Shown here piece by piece: positions 53,935-62,690 of a stretch of DNA of 64,000 nucleotides. The DNA lies in NCBI GenBank assembly GCA_963677015.1, contig OY781533.1:2232001-2296000 (forward strand). Direction: 5' to 3'. The notes below the pieces were generated by a model. The model saw nothing but the letters and a program-made list of their open reading frames with translations, was not told the DNA's origin and did not search any database. The position numbers were made by a program, and so were the translations under genes. Within the stretch, counting starts at the first letter, position 1. Each line of letters starts with the position of its first letter. The DNA comes from G963556115 sp963677015. GTDB lineage: Bacteria; Planctomycetota; SZUA-567.

Positions 53935-56900
53935 TTATTTACGCTTTATAGAAACTGTTATCGCAACATTTTCCGCAACCTCAACATCCTTCTGACCGTC
54001 CGCACCGGTTATCTCAGCTTCCTCAGCCAAAGTTTCGGAGAGAATCATATCCAGCCACTCAGACGGAACATCGCCGCCATTGAATGAGACAATTATACGG
54101 TCAGAAACATCATACTGCTGTTCTTTACGCATTTCCTGAATATGGCGAATCAATTCTCGAGCCATACCCTCACGTTCCAGCTCCGGTGTGATATTTGTAT
54201 CCATACCGACAACAAATCCGGCATCACTTACCACCGCAGCTCCTCCCAGAGCTTTATACTGAATCATAACATCACCAGCCTCAAGCGACAGATCATTACC
54301 ATTAACGTTAACGGTAAAACTACCATCAGCATTACTGATAAACTTACCCTGCTTTACCAGCCCGGCAATACTCTTCATATCCTTACCATACTTCGGACCA
54401 AGGGTTTTGAAGTTTGGTAAATACTCGACACTGGCTATCTCTGAAGGATCGGCCAGGACATCAATTTTCTTTATATTAAGCTCTTCAGCGATAATATCAA
54501 CCTCTTCCTTGACATAACTGTCAGGAATATTCTCCGGCAGGACCACATCAAGTCTGGCAAGTGGCTGACGATTCTTTATCTTACACTGACGACGCAGAGA
54601 CAGAGCCATATTAATAACCTTACGTGCCACTCTGGTCTTCTCCATAAGCTCTTTATTCTCATATTTTGCCGGAATATCAGGCCACATGGCGAGGTGTACG
54701 GACTCTTCACCGGTTAGCACCTTATACAGATATTCCGAAATAATCGGCGCCCCGGTAGCCAGCAGTTCACAAAGTTTTACCAGCACATAATGCAGAGTAT
54801 TGAAGGCCTGAGACTTATCGGCACTCATACCGCTGCCCCAGAAACGTCTACGTGAACGACGGATATACCAGTTGGTCAGATCATCCATCAGCTCCAATAG
54901 CGGCGGCACATACTGATCAACAATATAAACATCCATAGAAGCCTTGATCTGCTTTTCAACGGTATACAGACGCGAAAGAATCCAGATGTCCAGAGTATTC
55001 TCCGGTACCGGTTCCTCAGGTACCCCCGGTTTATAACCGTCGATATTGGCATAAGTGGTAAAGAATGAACAGGCATTCCAGAGTGGAGAAACCAGCTTCT
55101 GATACGAAACCTTGATTCCCGCATTATCAAAGAGCAGATCACCCATAAGAGCCGCATTCGAATTGAACATATACATTCGGAAAGCATCAGTACCGAATTT
55201 ATGCATAAGCTCTAGCGGATCTTCATAATTCTTAGAGGATTTGGACAGCTTCTTACCATCAGCAGCCAGCACAGTTCCATGCACCACACAGTTCTTAAAC
55301 GCCGGCCGGTCAAAGAGAGCCACCGCCAGCACATGCAGATAGTAGAACCAGCAGCGAATCTGCCCGGTATACTCAACAATAAAGTCCGCCGGGAAGTGCG
55401 CTTCAAACCACTCTTTATTCTCGAATGGATAGTGACACTGCGCATAAGGCATGGATCCTGATTCAAACCAGCAGTCAAGCACATCCGGTATACGCTTATA
55501 GGTTCCGCCGCAGTCACAGGCAAACTCGACCTTATCCAGATGCTGACGATGCAGATCATTAATCTCCATGCCTCCGGCCTCTTCTATTTCTTTGATACTT
55601 CCGAGAACCTTGCGGTTGTCACAGGAATCACACTCCCAGATAGGCAGAGGAGTACTCCAGTAACGGTTACGGGAGATATTCCAGTCGCGGGCATTATCCA
55701 GCCACTTGCCGAATCTGCCGTCACGAATCTCTGCCGGCACCCAGTTGATATTATTATTCTGCTCGATAAGCTTGTCCTTGATCTTCTCGATATCAAAGTA
55801 CCAGGCGGTCATTGCCTTATAAATTAGCGGCTCACGACAACGCCAGCAGTGCGGATAGTTATGGTCGATAGTCCGGTGATCAAGAAGTTTTCCTTCCTCC
55901 TTGAGCTGGCGAATAACATCACTGTTACAGTCAAGCACCTTCCTGCCGGCATAGTCTGTAACCTCTGGAATATAACATCCCTGCTCATCAACAGGACACA
56001 GCACATCAATCTTTGCCGCGCGGCAGGCCCAATAGTCCTCTTCACCAAAGCCGGGAGCGGTGTGAACAATACCGGTACCTTCACCAAGCTCAACATAATC
56101 AACCCCGATAACTCTGAACGCCCCTTTTTCCTTACGCTCAGCAAAATACGGGAATAGCGGTTCATAGGTTTCATCGATAAACTCGGCACCCTTTACAACA
56201 GTAGTACCAACCCACTCCTCACCGATAACACCGGCAAGACGCTTTGAAGCTTCCTGACTGAGAATATAACAGAATTCCTCACCTTCCAGAATTACATAAT
56301 CAAGTTCCGGCCCGACAGCCAGAGCCAGATTTGATGAAAGCGTCCAGGGAGTAGTCGTCCAGGCAAGGAAATATGTTGGCTTACCGTTACGCTCTTTGTC
56401 AGCCTTAAAACGAATAGTAACCGATGGATCCTGGCGCGGACGGGTTGAATCAGATTCACGGGTATCAGAGATTGACAAAGAGGTCTCACAACGGCAGCAA
56501 TACGGCACAACCCGATAATCCTGATAGATCAGCCCACGGTCATAGCACTCCTTAAAGACCCAGATCACACTCTCCATATAAGAGGTATCCAGAGTTTTAT
56601 ACTGATCGTCATAATCTACCCAGCGCGCCATGGCAGTGATATACTCTTTCCAGGTATCATTATTCTGAGATACGATACTGGCGCAGGCGTTATTAAATTC
56701 CTCGATACCGATACGCTCTTCAATTTCACACTTATTTGAGATTCCCAGAAGTTTTTCCGCCTGGGTCTCAATCGGCAGACCATGACAGTCCCAGCCCCAG
56801 CGGCGTGGTACACTCTTTCCCTGCATGGTTATATAACGTGCCAGCATATCCTTCAGGAATGAGACAAGGACGGTACCATGATGCGGTTTACCGGTTGGAA

Positions 56901-57060
56901 ATGGAGGTCCGTCATAAAAAGTAGCCTCATCCTGCTTGTTGGCTGCAACAGATTTCTCAAAGATCTTTTCTTTATCCCAGAACTCAATAATTTCATCTTG
57001 AATTTTATTTATATCAAGTGAGTTAAGTTTCAGGTCAAATTTTTCAAGTTTCTGAGACAT
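53935..57060 (-). CDS. ileS: Isoleucyl-tRNA synthetase, eukaryote-like type, atypical HIGH motif
   Basis: The 1041-residue length and order (FYDGPPFPTG..., RRWGWDCHGLPIE) match the eukaryote-like IleRS type 2, which in known cases is less sensitive to mupirocin than the common bacterial type. The HIGH site reads PHHGTVL where PHYGH is usual: the second His is Thr. KMSKS is KLSKSSKN (~600). Editing-domain motifs (TTPWTLSSNLAL) and zinc-like ECDSCDN and CDCGG sites are present. GAGGGATCG precedes ATG 57060. It is monocistronic. Confidence 0.95.
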   Translation of the reverse strand: MSQKLEKFDLKLNSLDINKIQDEIIEFWDKEKIFEKSVAANKQDEATFYDGPPFPTGKPHHGTVLVSFLKDMLARYITMQGKSVPRRWGWDCHGLPIETQAEKLLGISNKCEIEERIGIEEFNNACASIVSQNNDTWKEYITAMARWVDYDDQYKTLDTSYMESVIWVFKECYDRGLIYQDYRVVPYCCRCETSLSISDTRESDSTRPRQDPSVTIRFKADKERNGKPTYFLAWTTTPWTLSSNLALAVGPELDYVILEGEEFCYILSQEASKRLAGVIGEEWVGTTVVKGAEFIDETYEPLFPYFAERKEKGAFRVIGVDYVELGEGTGIVHTAPGFGEEDYWACRAAKIDVLCPVDEQGCYIPEVTDYAGRKVLDCNSDVIRQLKEEGKLLDHRTIDHNYPHCWRCREPLIYKAMTAWYFDIEKIKDKLIEQNNNINWVPAEIRDGRFGKWLDNARDWNISRNRYWSTPLPIWECDSCDNRKVLGSIKEIEEAGGMEINDLHRQHLDKVEFACDCGGTYKRIPDVLDCWFESGSMPYAQCHYPFENKEWFEAHFPADFIVEYTGQIRCWFYYLHVLAVALFDRPAFKNCVVHGTVLAADGKKLSKSSKNYEDPLELMHKFGTDAFRMYMFNSNAALMGDLLFDNAGIKVSYQKLVSPLWNACSFFTTYANIDGYKPGVPEEPVPENTLDIWILSRLYTVEKQIKASMDVYIVDQYVPPLLELMDDLTNWYIRRSRRRFWGSGMSADKSQAFNTLHYVLVKLCELLATGAPIISEYLYKVLTGEESVHLAMWPDIPAKYENKELMEKTRVARKVINMALSLRRQCKIKNRQPLARLDVVLPENIPDSYVKEEVDIIAEELNIKKIDVLADPSEIASVEYLPNFKTLGPKYGKDMKSIAGLVKQGKFISNADGSFTVNVNGNDLSLEAGDVMIQYKALGGAAVVSDAGFVVGMDTNITPELEREGMARELIRHIQEMRKEQQYDVSDRIIVSFNGGDVPSEWLDMILSETLAEEAEITGADGQKDVEVAENVAITVSIKRK

Positions 57061-57495
57061 AATTGCGATCCCTCTAAAGCAAATGACAAATAATAATTAA
57101 ATAAAAATAAAATTCACTGCCTGACAGTGAATAATTCAGACTGAAAATTATACTCAGCATTACCGGCATTTCAAGCACTCATAAGCATATTTTACAGAGA
57201 TATTCAGTCTAAGTCTCAACCAGACCGATTCTCCGCTTTCTTATTCCAAATAAATTATCCACTAATAATAACCTTCATAAATGGTACCGGACAATTGTCA
57301 ATTTACCGGCAAACACGGTAAGAACAAGCAAACAAAAGATTTATAATTGAAAAAGTATATTAACAGCAACATTTCAACCTCAACAGAATGAATAATTTTA
57401 TTATTTTTTTAAAATTGCTCTTTACATGCACTTTAAAATCCATATATTCTTAAAAGTCAAACGCAGTAACTGACAAAATAATCACTTAATAATCC
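57061..57495. other. Intergenic region between ileS and tRNA-Val
   Basis: It holds the tRNA-Val promoter (57421-57448) and, in its left part, the ileS promoter. No T-box signature and no gene are seen. Confidence 0.5.
57421..57448 (+). promoter_or_regulatory. Sigma-70-type promoter of tRNA-Val
   Basis: TTTACA (57421-57426), a 16-bp spacer and TATATT (57443-57448) lie 47 bp before the tRNA. Confidence 0.7.
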
Positions 57496-57572
57496 GGGCG
57501 ATTAGCTCAGTTGGCTAGAGCACCTGCCTTACAAGCAGGGGGTCGCAGGTTCGAGTCCTGCATCGCCCACCA
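57496..57572 (+). tRNA. tRNA-Val (anticodon TAC)
   Basis: The 77-nt tRNA has encoded CCA: acceptor GGGCGAT/ATCGCCC, D arm AGCTCAGTTGGCTAGAGC, anticodon stem CCTGC/GCAGG around CTTACAA (anticodon TAC), T arm GCAGG-TTCGAGT-CCTGC. A terminator follows. Confidence 0.96.
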
Positions 57573-58080
57573 AAATATTTAATCCCAAGTCTTTTCAAAA
57601 CAAAGACTTGGGATTTTTAATTACATATTAGTAATACTGGCAGATAACTACATATTCCCCAGACCATTTCATCATTATATTATTTAATCTCTTCGCATAT
57701 ATAACCGCATCAATTCAATTTAATATTTTTGCATCAATTTCCAAATGAACAAATTATTCCTGCGCACAATCGGTATTTACTCTTAACTACTCCTTAAACA
57801 AACAAAAATAATTTTACCCCGCCTGATATAAACGATAAGTACAAAATAAAATGCAAATATAGCATTCTAAAATGTATATTTTCGATATGAAACAACCATA
57901 TTAACCCCAACTTACCATATACTGGTAAGTTTATCAGCGAATTCACTAAAAAATCAATTCCACTCGAATGAGCTTAAAATATAAAACCAACATATGAATT
58001 CGGTCAAATTTATAACCAGCTTGATTGCATGTCTTCCCCATACCTGCCGCAACCATTTATTATGTTATCATATTTACTCA
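57573..58080. other. AT-rich intergenic region after tRNA-Val
   Basis: It holds the tRNA terminator at 57581-57620 but no gene. An open frame at 57994-58314 overlaps the TauE gene antisense and lacks support. Confidence 0.5.
57581..57620 (+). terminator. Terminator of tRNA-Val
   Basis: AATCCCAAGTCTT (57581-57593) pairs with its complement (57603-57615), followed by TTT. Confidence 0.88.
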
Positions 58081-59106
58081 TTATATAGACAGTATTTTAT
58101 ACAGACTGTAGCATCCTATAACACAACAGTAACAAGGTACAAAATAACGCCAGATCTTCTCAGGAAGTACCCTTATGACATAAGGAGCTGCAATCACCGC
58201 TATAATACTCCCCAGCACCATAGACGGCAACAGCACAAAGTCGACATTCACTCCATTTGCCAGCAAAGAGAACCAGACAATAATCGAAACAACACAGACA
58301 GTTCCCTCGGATAGAGCAGTAACGGCCAGCATACTTTTTGCCGGGATTCCGGAGATCAGCCCTCCAACAGTCACAACCGGTCCATAGCCGCCACCTCCGA
58401 CCCCTTTATTAAACCCTGCCAAAGCTCCGTAGAAATACATCCGATTTGGATGATATACCGGATCCCTCTTCGCATGAATAAGAGACAAAACACCCATCCC
58501 TAGAAGCAAGAAACTAACATACATTTTTATCCAGAATTTACTGACATGAATAACAGCATACACTGAGGTTATAGAAAGAATAACAGCAACACTTCCTGTT
58601 ATCGCAATAATGAGCCACAATCTGGTCGTTTCAGACATTGGCCGTATCTTCCACTCAATATTACCATACTCTTTGTGAACATAAGCCGAGGTAAGCCCCG
58701 CACACGCCTGCTGAATCATAATAACCGGCACAATCTGCATTGGCTCAAACCCCATAACCAAAAGAATCGGCGCAAAAGCAGTTCCATACCCCATGCCCGC
58801 AGCAGAGTCCAGAAACTCAAATATTATAGCAAACACCACAACCGGCCAGATTATTGCCCAACTATCACCTTCCATTAGTGCACCATAATTCATAACGCCT
58901 TGTGACATAATTCGCTGCGTCCCCGCAAATGGATTACCCGCAAGCCAGCTGCCAAGCATATATACGGTAATAAGCACAACAAGCGCAATCAAACTTGCTC
59001 TTATTTCACCTTTATTTACAATAAGCCGTTCTCTAATGGTTGATTCGTTATGCCGCTGTGAGATTTCCCATCCCATAACCTTTGTATTCTTACTATTTTC
59101 CGCCAT
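58081..59106 (-). CDS. TauE/SafE-family permease, second copy
   Basis: The 341-residue protein has ~8 helices, with SAAGMGYGTAFAPILLVMG (~75) and GGGYGPVVTVGGL (~225), corresponding to the two TauE/SafE repeats. A ~35-residue soluble N-terminal extension is present. It is larger and only distantly like the carAB-embedded TauE. GGGAG precedes ATG 59106. Just upstream on the same strand lies an Rrf2 regulator, which suggests sulfur-related control (inference). Confidence 0.88.
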   Translation of the reverse strand: MAENSKNTKVMGWEISQRHNESTIRERLIVNKGEIRASLIALVVLITVYMLGSWLAGNPFAGTQRIMSQGVMNYGALMEGDSWAIIWPVVVFAIIFEFLDSAAGMGYGTAFAPILLVMGFEPMQIVPVIMIQQACAGLTSAYVHKEYGNIEWKIRPMSETTRLWLIIAITGSVAVILSITSVYAVIHVSKFWIKMYVSFLLLGMGVLSLIHAKRDPVYHPNRMYFYGALAGFNKGVGGGGYGPVVTVGGLISGIPAKSMLAVTALSEGTVCVVSIIVWFSLLANGVNVDFVLLPSMVLGSIIAVIAAPYVIRVLPEKIWRYFVPCYCCVIGCYSLYKILSI

Positions 59107-59173
59107 TTTTATCTCCCAAAGCTAAAACAAGCCACAAGTAAACAGCAAACACTAAAATCAACGCTTAAAACGA

Positions 59174-59575
59174 TTATATTAATTCAGCAAGAGTCAACCG
59201 CTCCATTTTGTCAGCGATATAATCCCTTATCTCCTTGAATTCTTTGAGAATCTTTTTCTCCTTCAGAAGTGGCGTATCAGAGTAAAAATACTCACTTACA
59301 GAATCCGTAGGAGCTAACGCTCCATCCATAAGTCTGATAATATCAGCCAGGCAGATTTTATCAGCAGACTTGGAAAGCTTATAACCACCGGCAGCACCTC
59401 TTTTGGTGAGAACAAACTGATTCCGTTTTAAAGTAGCCAAAAGCGTTTCCAGATATTTCTTAGAAATATCATACTCTTCACAGATATCCTCTATTTTCAC
59501 ATAACTCTTAACACCATGCCGCGCAAGATAAACCAGCGCCAGTATTGAATATTCACTCTTTGTTGTCAATTTCAT
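59174..59575 (-). CDS. Rrf2-family transcription regulator, without Fe-S cysteines
   Basis: The 133 residues show the Rrf2 winged helix: MKLTTKSEYSILALVYLA (~1-18), DISKKYLETLLATLKRNQFVLTKRGAAGGYKL (~36-67). The three cluster Cys of IscR/NsrR are absent from the region after residue 75, so it resembles the CymR-like clusterless group. CymR-type regulators control cysteine and sulfur genes; the adjacent TauE-type permease (67 bp downstream) fits. An inverted repeat 33 bp upstream may be its operator. Confidence 0.88.
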   Translation of the reverse strand: MKLTTKSEYSILALVYLARHGVKSYVKIEDICEEYDISKKYLETLLATLKRNQFVLTKRGAAGGYKLSKSADKICLADIIRLMDGALAPTDSVSEYFYSDTPLLKEKKILKEFKEIRDYIADKMERLTLAELI

Positions 59576-59607
59576 ATCTATTAACTGCCTTCCCCATAAA
59601 GCCGACT

Positions 59608-59630
59608 TTGTCTACAGACATTATAGACAA
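59608..59630. promoter_or_regulatory. Candidate Rrf2 operator
   Basis: TTGTCTA (59608-59614) and TAGACAA (59624-59630) form a perfect 7-bp inverted repeat with a 9-bp spacer, 33 bp upstream of the Rrf2 start. The position suits autoregulation. Confidence 0.5.
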
Positions 59631-59784
59631 TATCAGCATAAATATCTATTGAAAAATATAATCGCTGAATTTAACTTAACATGATTAATAAATTACGTAA
59701 TCACAGGCATGAGTTTATAATCGGTAAAATAATATAACCACCACCACGACCAAAAGAAAACACAACAAAATATCCGGACAGCAA

Positions 59785-60492
59785 TCAGTGCTTTATTTCA
59801 TACTGAAACATATCCGCCCGTATTTTATTATCATCATAAGTCAATGGTTTGTTATTTGAAAAGGTTTTCCGTTCTATGGTAATCAAAGGCTCACCGCACT
59901 TAACCTGCAACAATTCTGCTTCTGTAAAATCCGCTGCTTTTGCAGAAATAATATCATGAGTTGAATCAATCTTCAAACTGTACTCATCTTCAAGCAGTTT
60001 ATACAGTGAATTCATGCCCTCAACCACCCGGTCAAAATCCGGAACAAGCTCTGGATTTATATAATTCACAATAATTGATATCGGAATTTCATCAGCCAAC
60101 TGGATACGCTGAATACGCAGAACATCATCCCCCGGGGTAATATCAAGGATACTTCCTATTTTTTCTGATGCTGGAATAACATCAGTATATATAGTGCGCG
60201 GCCTTACAGTAAGCCCATTCTTTGTAAGGGTTTTATATATTGAACTCAGCATACCAATACTGGATTTTTCACTCTGATCCAGCACCATAGTGCCCCGCCC
60301 TTGCGTTACTTCAACATAATTCGCCTGAGCCAGCATCTCAATTGCCCGCCGCACCGTCGTTCTGCTTACATTATAAATTTTTTCCAGATCCGACTCTGGC
60401 GGCAGAAATGAATTTGCAGGGAATTCACCTGAAAGGATAGACTCTTTCAGAGAATTATGAACATGAATATAGGCTGGATGCGTGGGTTTCAT
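59785..60492 (-). CDS. GntR-family (HutC/UTRA type) transcription regulator
   Basis: The 235 residues have an N-terminal winged helix (SILSGEFPANSFLPPESDL and VSRTTVRRAIEMLAQANYV, ~13-55) and a UTRA ligand domain (~80-230, VLRIQRIQLADEIPISI). UTRA GntR proteins respond to small sugars, amino acids or phosphonates. It is divergent from a CUT2 sugar ABC transporter starting 688 bp away, making it the likely regulator. A 9-bp inverted repeat lies 22 bp before its start. Confidence 0.9.
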   Translation of the reverse strand: MKPTHPAYIHVHNSLKESILSGEFPANSFLPPESDLEKIYNVSRTTVRRAIEMLAQANYVEVTQGRGTMVLDQSEKSSIGMLSSIYKTLTKNGLTVRPRTIYTDVIPASEKIGSILDITPGDDVLRIQRIQLADEIPISIIVNYINPELVPDFDRVVEGMNSLYKLLEDEYSLKIDSTHDIISAKAADFTEAELLQVKCGEPLITIERKTFSNNKPLTYDDNKIRADMFQYEIKH

Positions 60493-60513
60493 TTTATAAA
60501 ATTCCGAATAAAC

Positions 60514-60534
60514 TAAGGATAAATATTATCCTTA
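60514..60534. promoter_or_regulatory. Candidate GntR operator
   Basis: TAAGGATAA (60514-60522) and TTATCCTTA (60526-60534) are perfect 9-bp arms around ATA, 22 bp upstream of the GntR start; this fits autorepression by a dimeric regulator. Confidence 0.55.
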
Positions 60535-60913
60535 TGAATTAAAATTTGTCAACTTAAGAAAGAAATTAATTCATATAACACAATACACTATTAATTAACA
60601 GTATTATACCGGAAAAATTTATTATAACAGAAACGGGACAACTGGCATAACACCAGTTTTAATCTCATATTATTACTATTCTCACCGTGAATTCCGTAAA
60701 ATTCCACTTATCATAAATCAATTTCCATTTTAGCAGTAGATTTTAAATACATATTAAACAACAATTAAATACCAATACATTAAAATATAAGTCATATGAT
60801 CAAAAAAATCAATATTTCCACATTAAATTCGTATTAACATAAAAATAATAATAAAATATTCGCAATACAGCAATATGAATTCAATACAACTTATTTGCTT
60901 AAGAGATTTATTA

Positions 60914-60926
60914 GTGTATATTACAC
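60914..60926. promoter_or_regulatory. Inverted repeat near sugar transporter promoter
   Basis: GTGTATATTACAC (60914-60926) is a 13-bp near-perfect dyad that may be a regulator site or part of the transporter promoter. Confidence 0.4.
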
Positions 60927-60976
60927 CTATAATAATAATTCAAACAAAAAAATCGTGTTAGTTGTGTTACAAAAGT

Positions 60977-60998
60977 TAAAACATGAGCTTATGTTTTA
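60977..60998. promoter_or_regulatory. Inverted repeat upstream of sugar ABC operon
   Basis: TAAAACAT (60977-60984) and ATGTTTTA (60991-60998) are perfect 8-bp arms with a 6-bp spacer, 183 bp before the ATPase gene. Confidence 0.4.
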
Positions 60999-61180
60999 TG
61001 AACTCAAAATATTGAGACCTGTTTTAATCAGTTAAAAATATCACTTAATATATTCCAGACATTAAACAGCAACGTCAGTGGACACACCATGTATGCCCAC
61101 TCAAGGGCACTATGTCAATTTTTTAAGACATTGCAAATCTTCTGCAATAGCAGTAGCAAATATATCTGTAAGGAGCAAGT

Positions 61181-62674
61181 ATGGGGAAGTCAATTCTTAA
61201 GGTTAAAAACGTGTACAAGCATTTCGGGGGGGTACACGCGCTGGAGGATGTCTCACTTGAGATAAGCACTGGTAAAGTATGCGCACTCATGGGCGAAAAT
61301 GGTGCAGGAAAGAGTACACTCGGGAAAATAATATCAGGGATTATTCCGGCCACTTCCGGAACAATTGAATTTGACGGAGAAGTACTTGATTCACACACTG
61401 CACTTGAAGCCCAACAGCGAGGCATAGCAATTATTATGCAGGAGCTGGATTTATTCTTCAATCAGACTATTGCGGAAAACATCGCTCTGGCCAATGCAAA
61501 CTTTCCAAAGTATGCCTCTGGTTTCATCAACCATAAAAGGCTCAACAAAGAATGCGCCCCATGGCTTGAAAAGGTAGGATTAAACATAAGCCCATCAAAG
61601 CCTCTGAGTGAACTTCCAATAGGACAGGTTCAGCTTGTAGCCATTGCCCGGGCACTATCGATGAATTGTCGTCTTATCATAATGGACGAACCAACCAGCT
61701 CCCTTACCGGAGAAGGAGTAACCACTCTTTTCAAGCTGATACGGGAACTCAAGGAACAGGGAATTACCGTTATATATGTCTCTCATAAAATGAGTGAAAT
61801 ATTCGAAATCGCCGATGAAATAATTGTAATGCGAGACGGACGGTATGTTGACAAAAAAGAGACCGAAAACACCAGCCCTGATGAAATCATATCACTGATG
61901 GTTGGACGTGAGATTGATTCCAGCGCCATTAATAAAAGCTACATGCAGGATAAGGTTATACTGGAACTTCAAAATCTTACCACCAAACATGTCACCGATA
62001 TCAGCCTGGAACTTAGAAAAGGCGAAGTACTTGGTATGGCCGGACTGGTAGGTGCCGGCCGAAGCGAACTCGCCGAAGCACTCTTCGGTCTAGATTCAAC
62101 ACAATCAGGAAAAGTGCTGCTAAAAGGTGAAGAAATTATAATAAACAACCCCAAAGACGCAATGCAGGCCGGAATAGGATTTGTTCCGGAAGACCGCAAA
62201 TGGCAGGGACTGATGATGAAACAGAGTGTAGAGGATAATTTATGCATGTCCATACACGAACGTATCAGTAACCGCGGCTTTATCAATAAGCACAGTGTTG
62301 AGAACTCCTATCTCAAAGCCTCAATCAGTACCAAACTTAAAGCTGCATCCAGCCGTATCGGCATAAGCACTCTCAGCGGAGGAAACCAACAGAAAGTACT
62401 CCTTTCACGTTGGCTGCTTGTAGACCCTGAAATTATATTCCTCGATGAGCCGACACGCGGTATTGATGTGGGCGCCAAGCAGGACATATATGAAATAATC
62501 GAGGATCTTGCCTCTCAAGGTAAAAGCATAATCCTCGTCAGTTCCGAACTACCGGAACTGCTGCGCTGCTGCGACAGAATTGCAGTAATGAGTGCCGGAA
62601 GACTTGCCGGAATTGTTCAAAAAGACAGTACAGATCAGGAAGAAATCATGAATCTGGCAATGAAATATCTATAA
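61181..62674 (+). CDS. CUT2 sugar ABC transporter ATP-binding protein (RbsA/MglA type)
   Basis: The 497 residues are two fused ABC domains. First: GENGAGKSTL (~38), PIGQVQLVAIARALS (~146, C-loop without the usual LSGGQ), MDEPTSSL (~167), VSHKMSEI. Second: AGLVGAGRSELAEALFG (~288), LSGGNQQKVLLSRWL (~395), LDEPTRGIDVGAKQDIY (~420). The degenerate second Walker A is typical of CUT2. It powers import of a monosaccharide together with the next genes. AAGGAGC precedes ATG 61181. Confidence 0.95.
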   Translation: MGKSILKVKNVYKHFGGVHALEDVSLEISTGKVCALMGENGAGKSTLGKIISGIIPATSGTIEFDGEVLDSHTALEAQQRGIAIIMQELDLFFNQTIAENIALANANFPKYASGFINHKRLNKECAPWLEKVGLNISPSKPLSELPIGQVQLVAIARALSMNCRLIIMDEPTSSLTGEGVTTLFKLIRELKEQGITVIYVSHKMSEIFEIADEIIVMRDGRYVDKKETENTSPDEIISLMVGREIDSSAINKSYMQDKVILELQNLTTKHVTDISLELRKGEVLGMAGLVGAGRSELAEALFGLDSTQSGKVLLKGEEIIINNPKDAMQAGIGFVPEDRKWQGLMMKQSVEDNLCMSIHERISNRGFINKHSVENSYLKASISTKLKAASSRIGISTLSGGNQQKVLLSRWLLVDPEIIFLDEPTRGIDVGAKQDIYEIIEDLASQGKSIILVSSELPELLRCCDRIAVMSAGRLAGIVQKDSTDQEEIMNLAMKYL

Positions 62675-62690
62675 CGAAAGGGTCGCTTCA

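Larger units (their letters stand above)
60493..61180. promoter_or_regulatory. Long divergent regulatory region, GntR to sugar ABC transporter
   Basis: The 688-bp AT-rich gap holds several inverted repeats: 60514-60534; GTGTA-TAT-TACAC at 60914-60926; TAAAACAT-GAGCTT-ATGTTTTA at 60977-60998; and ATTGCA-aatcttc-TGCAAT just before the ATPase gene. No open frame with a ribosome site is seen. The size is unusually large for a bacterial divergent promoter. Confidence 0.5.

Noticed and set aside
57061..57495. T-box leader ahead of ileS
   Set aside because: No specifier-loop or antiterminator signature was seen, and the leader is AT-rich without paired stems.
57994..58314. 106-codon open frame after tRNA-Val
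   Set aside because: It runs antisense through the TauE gene's 3' end and has no ribosome site or family.
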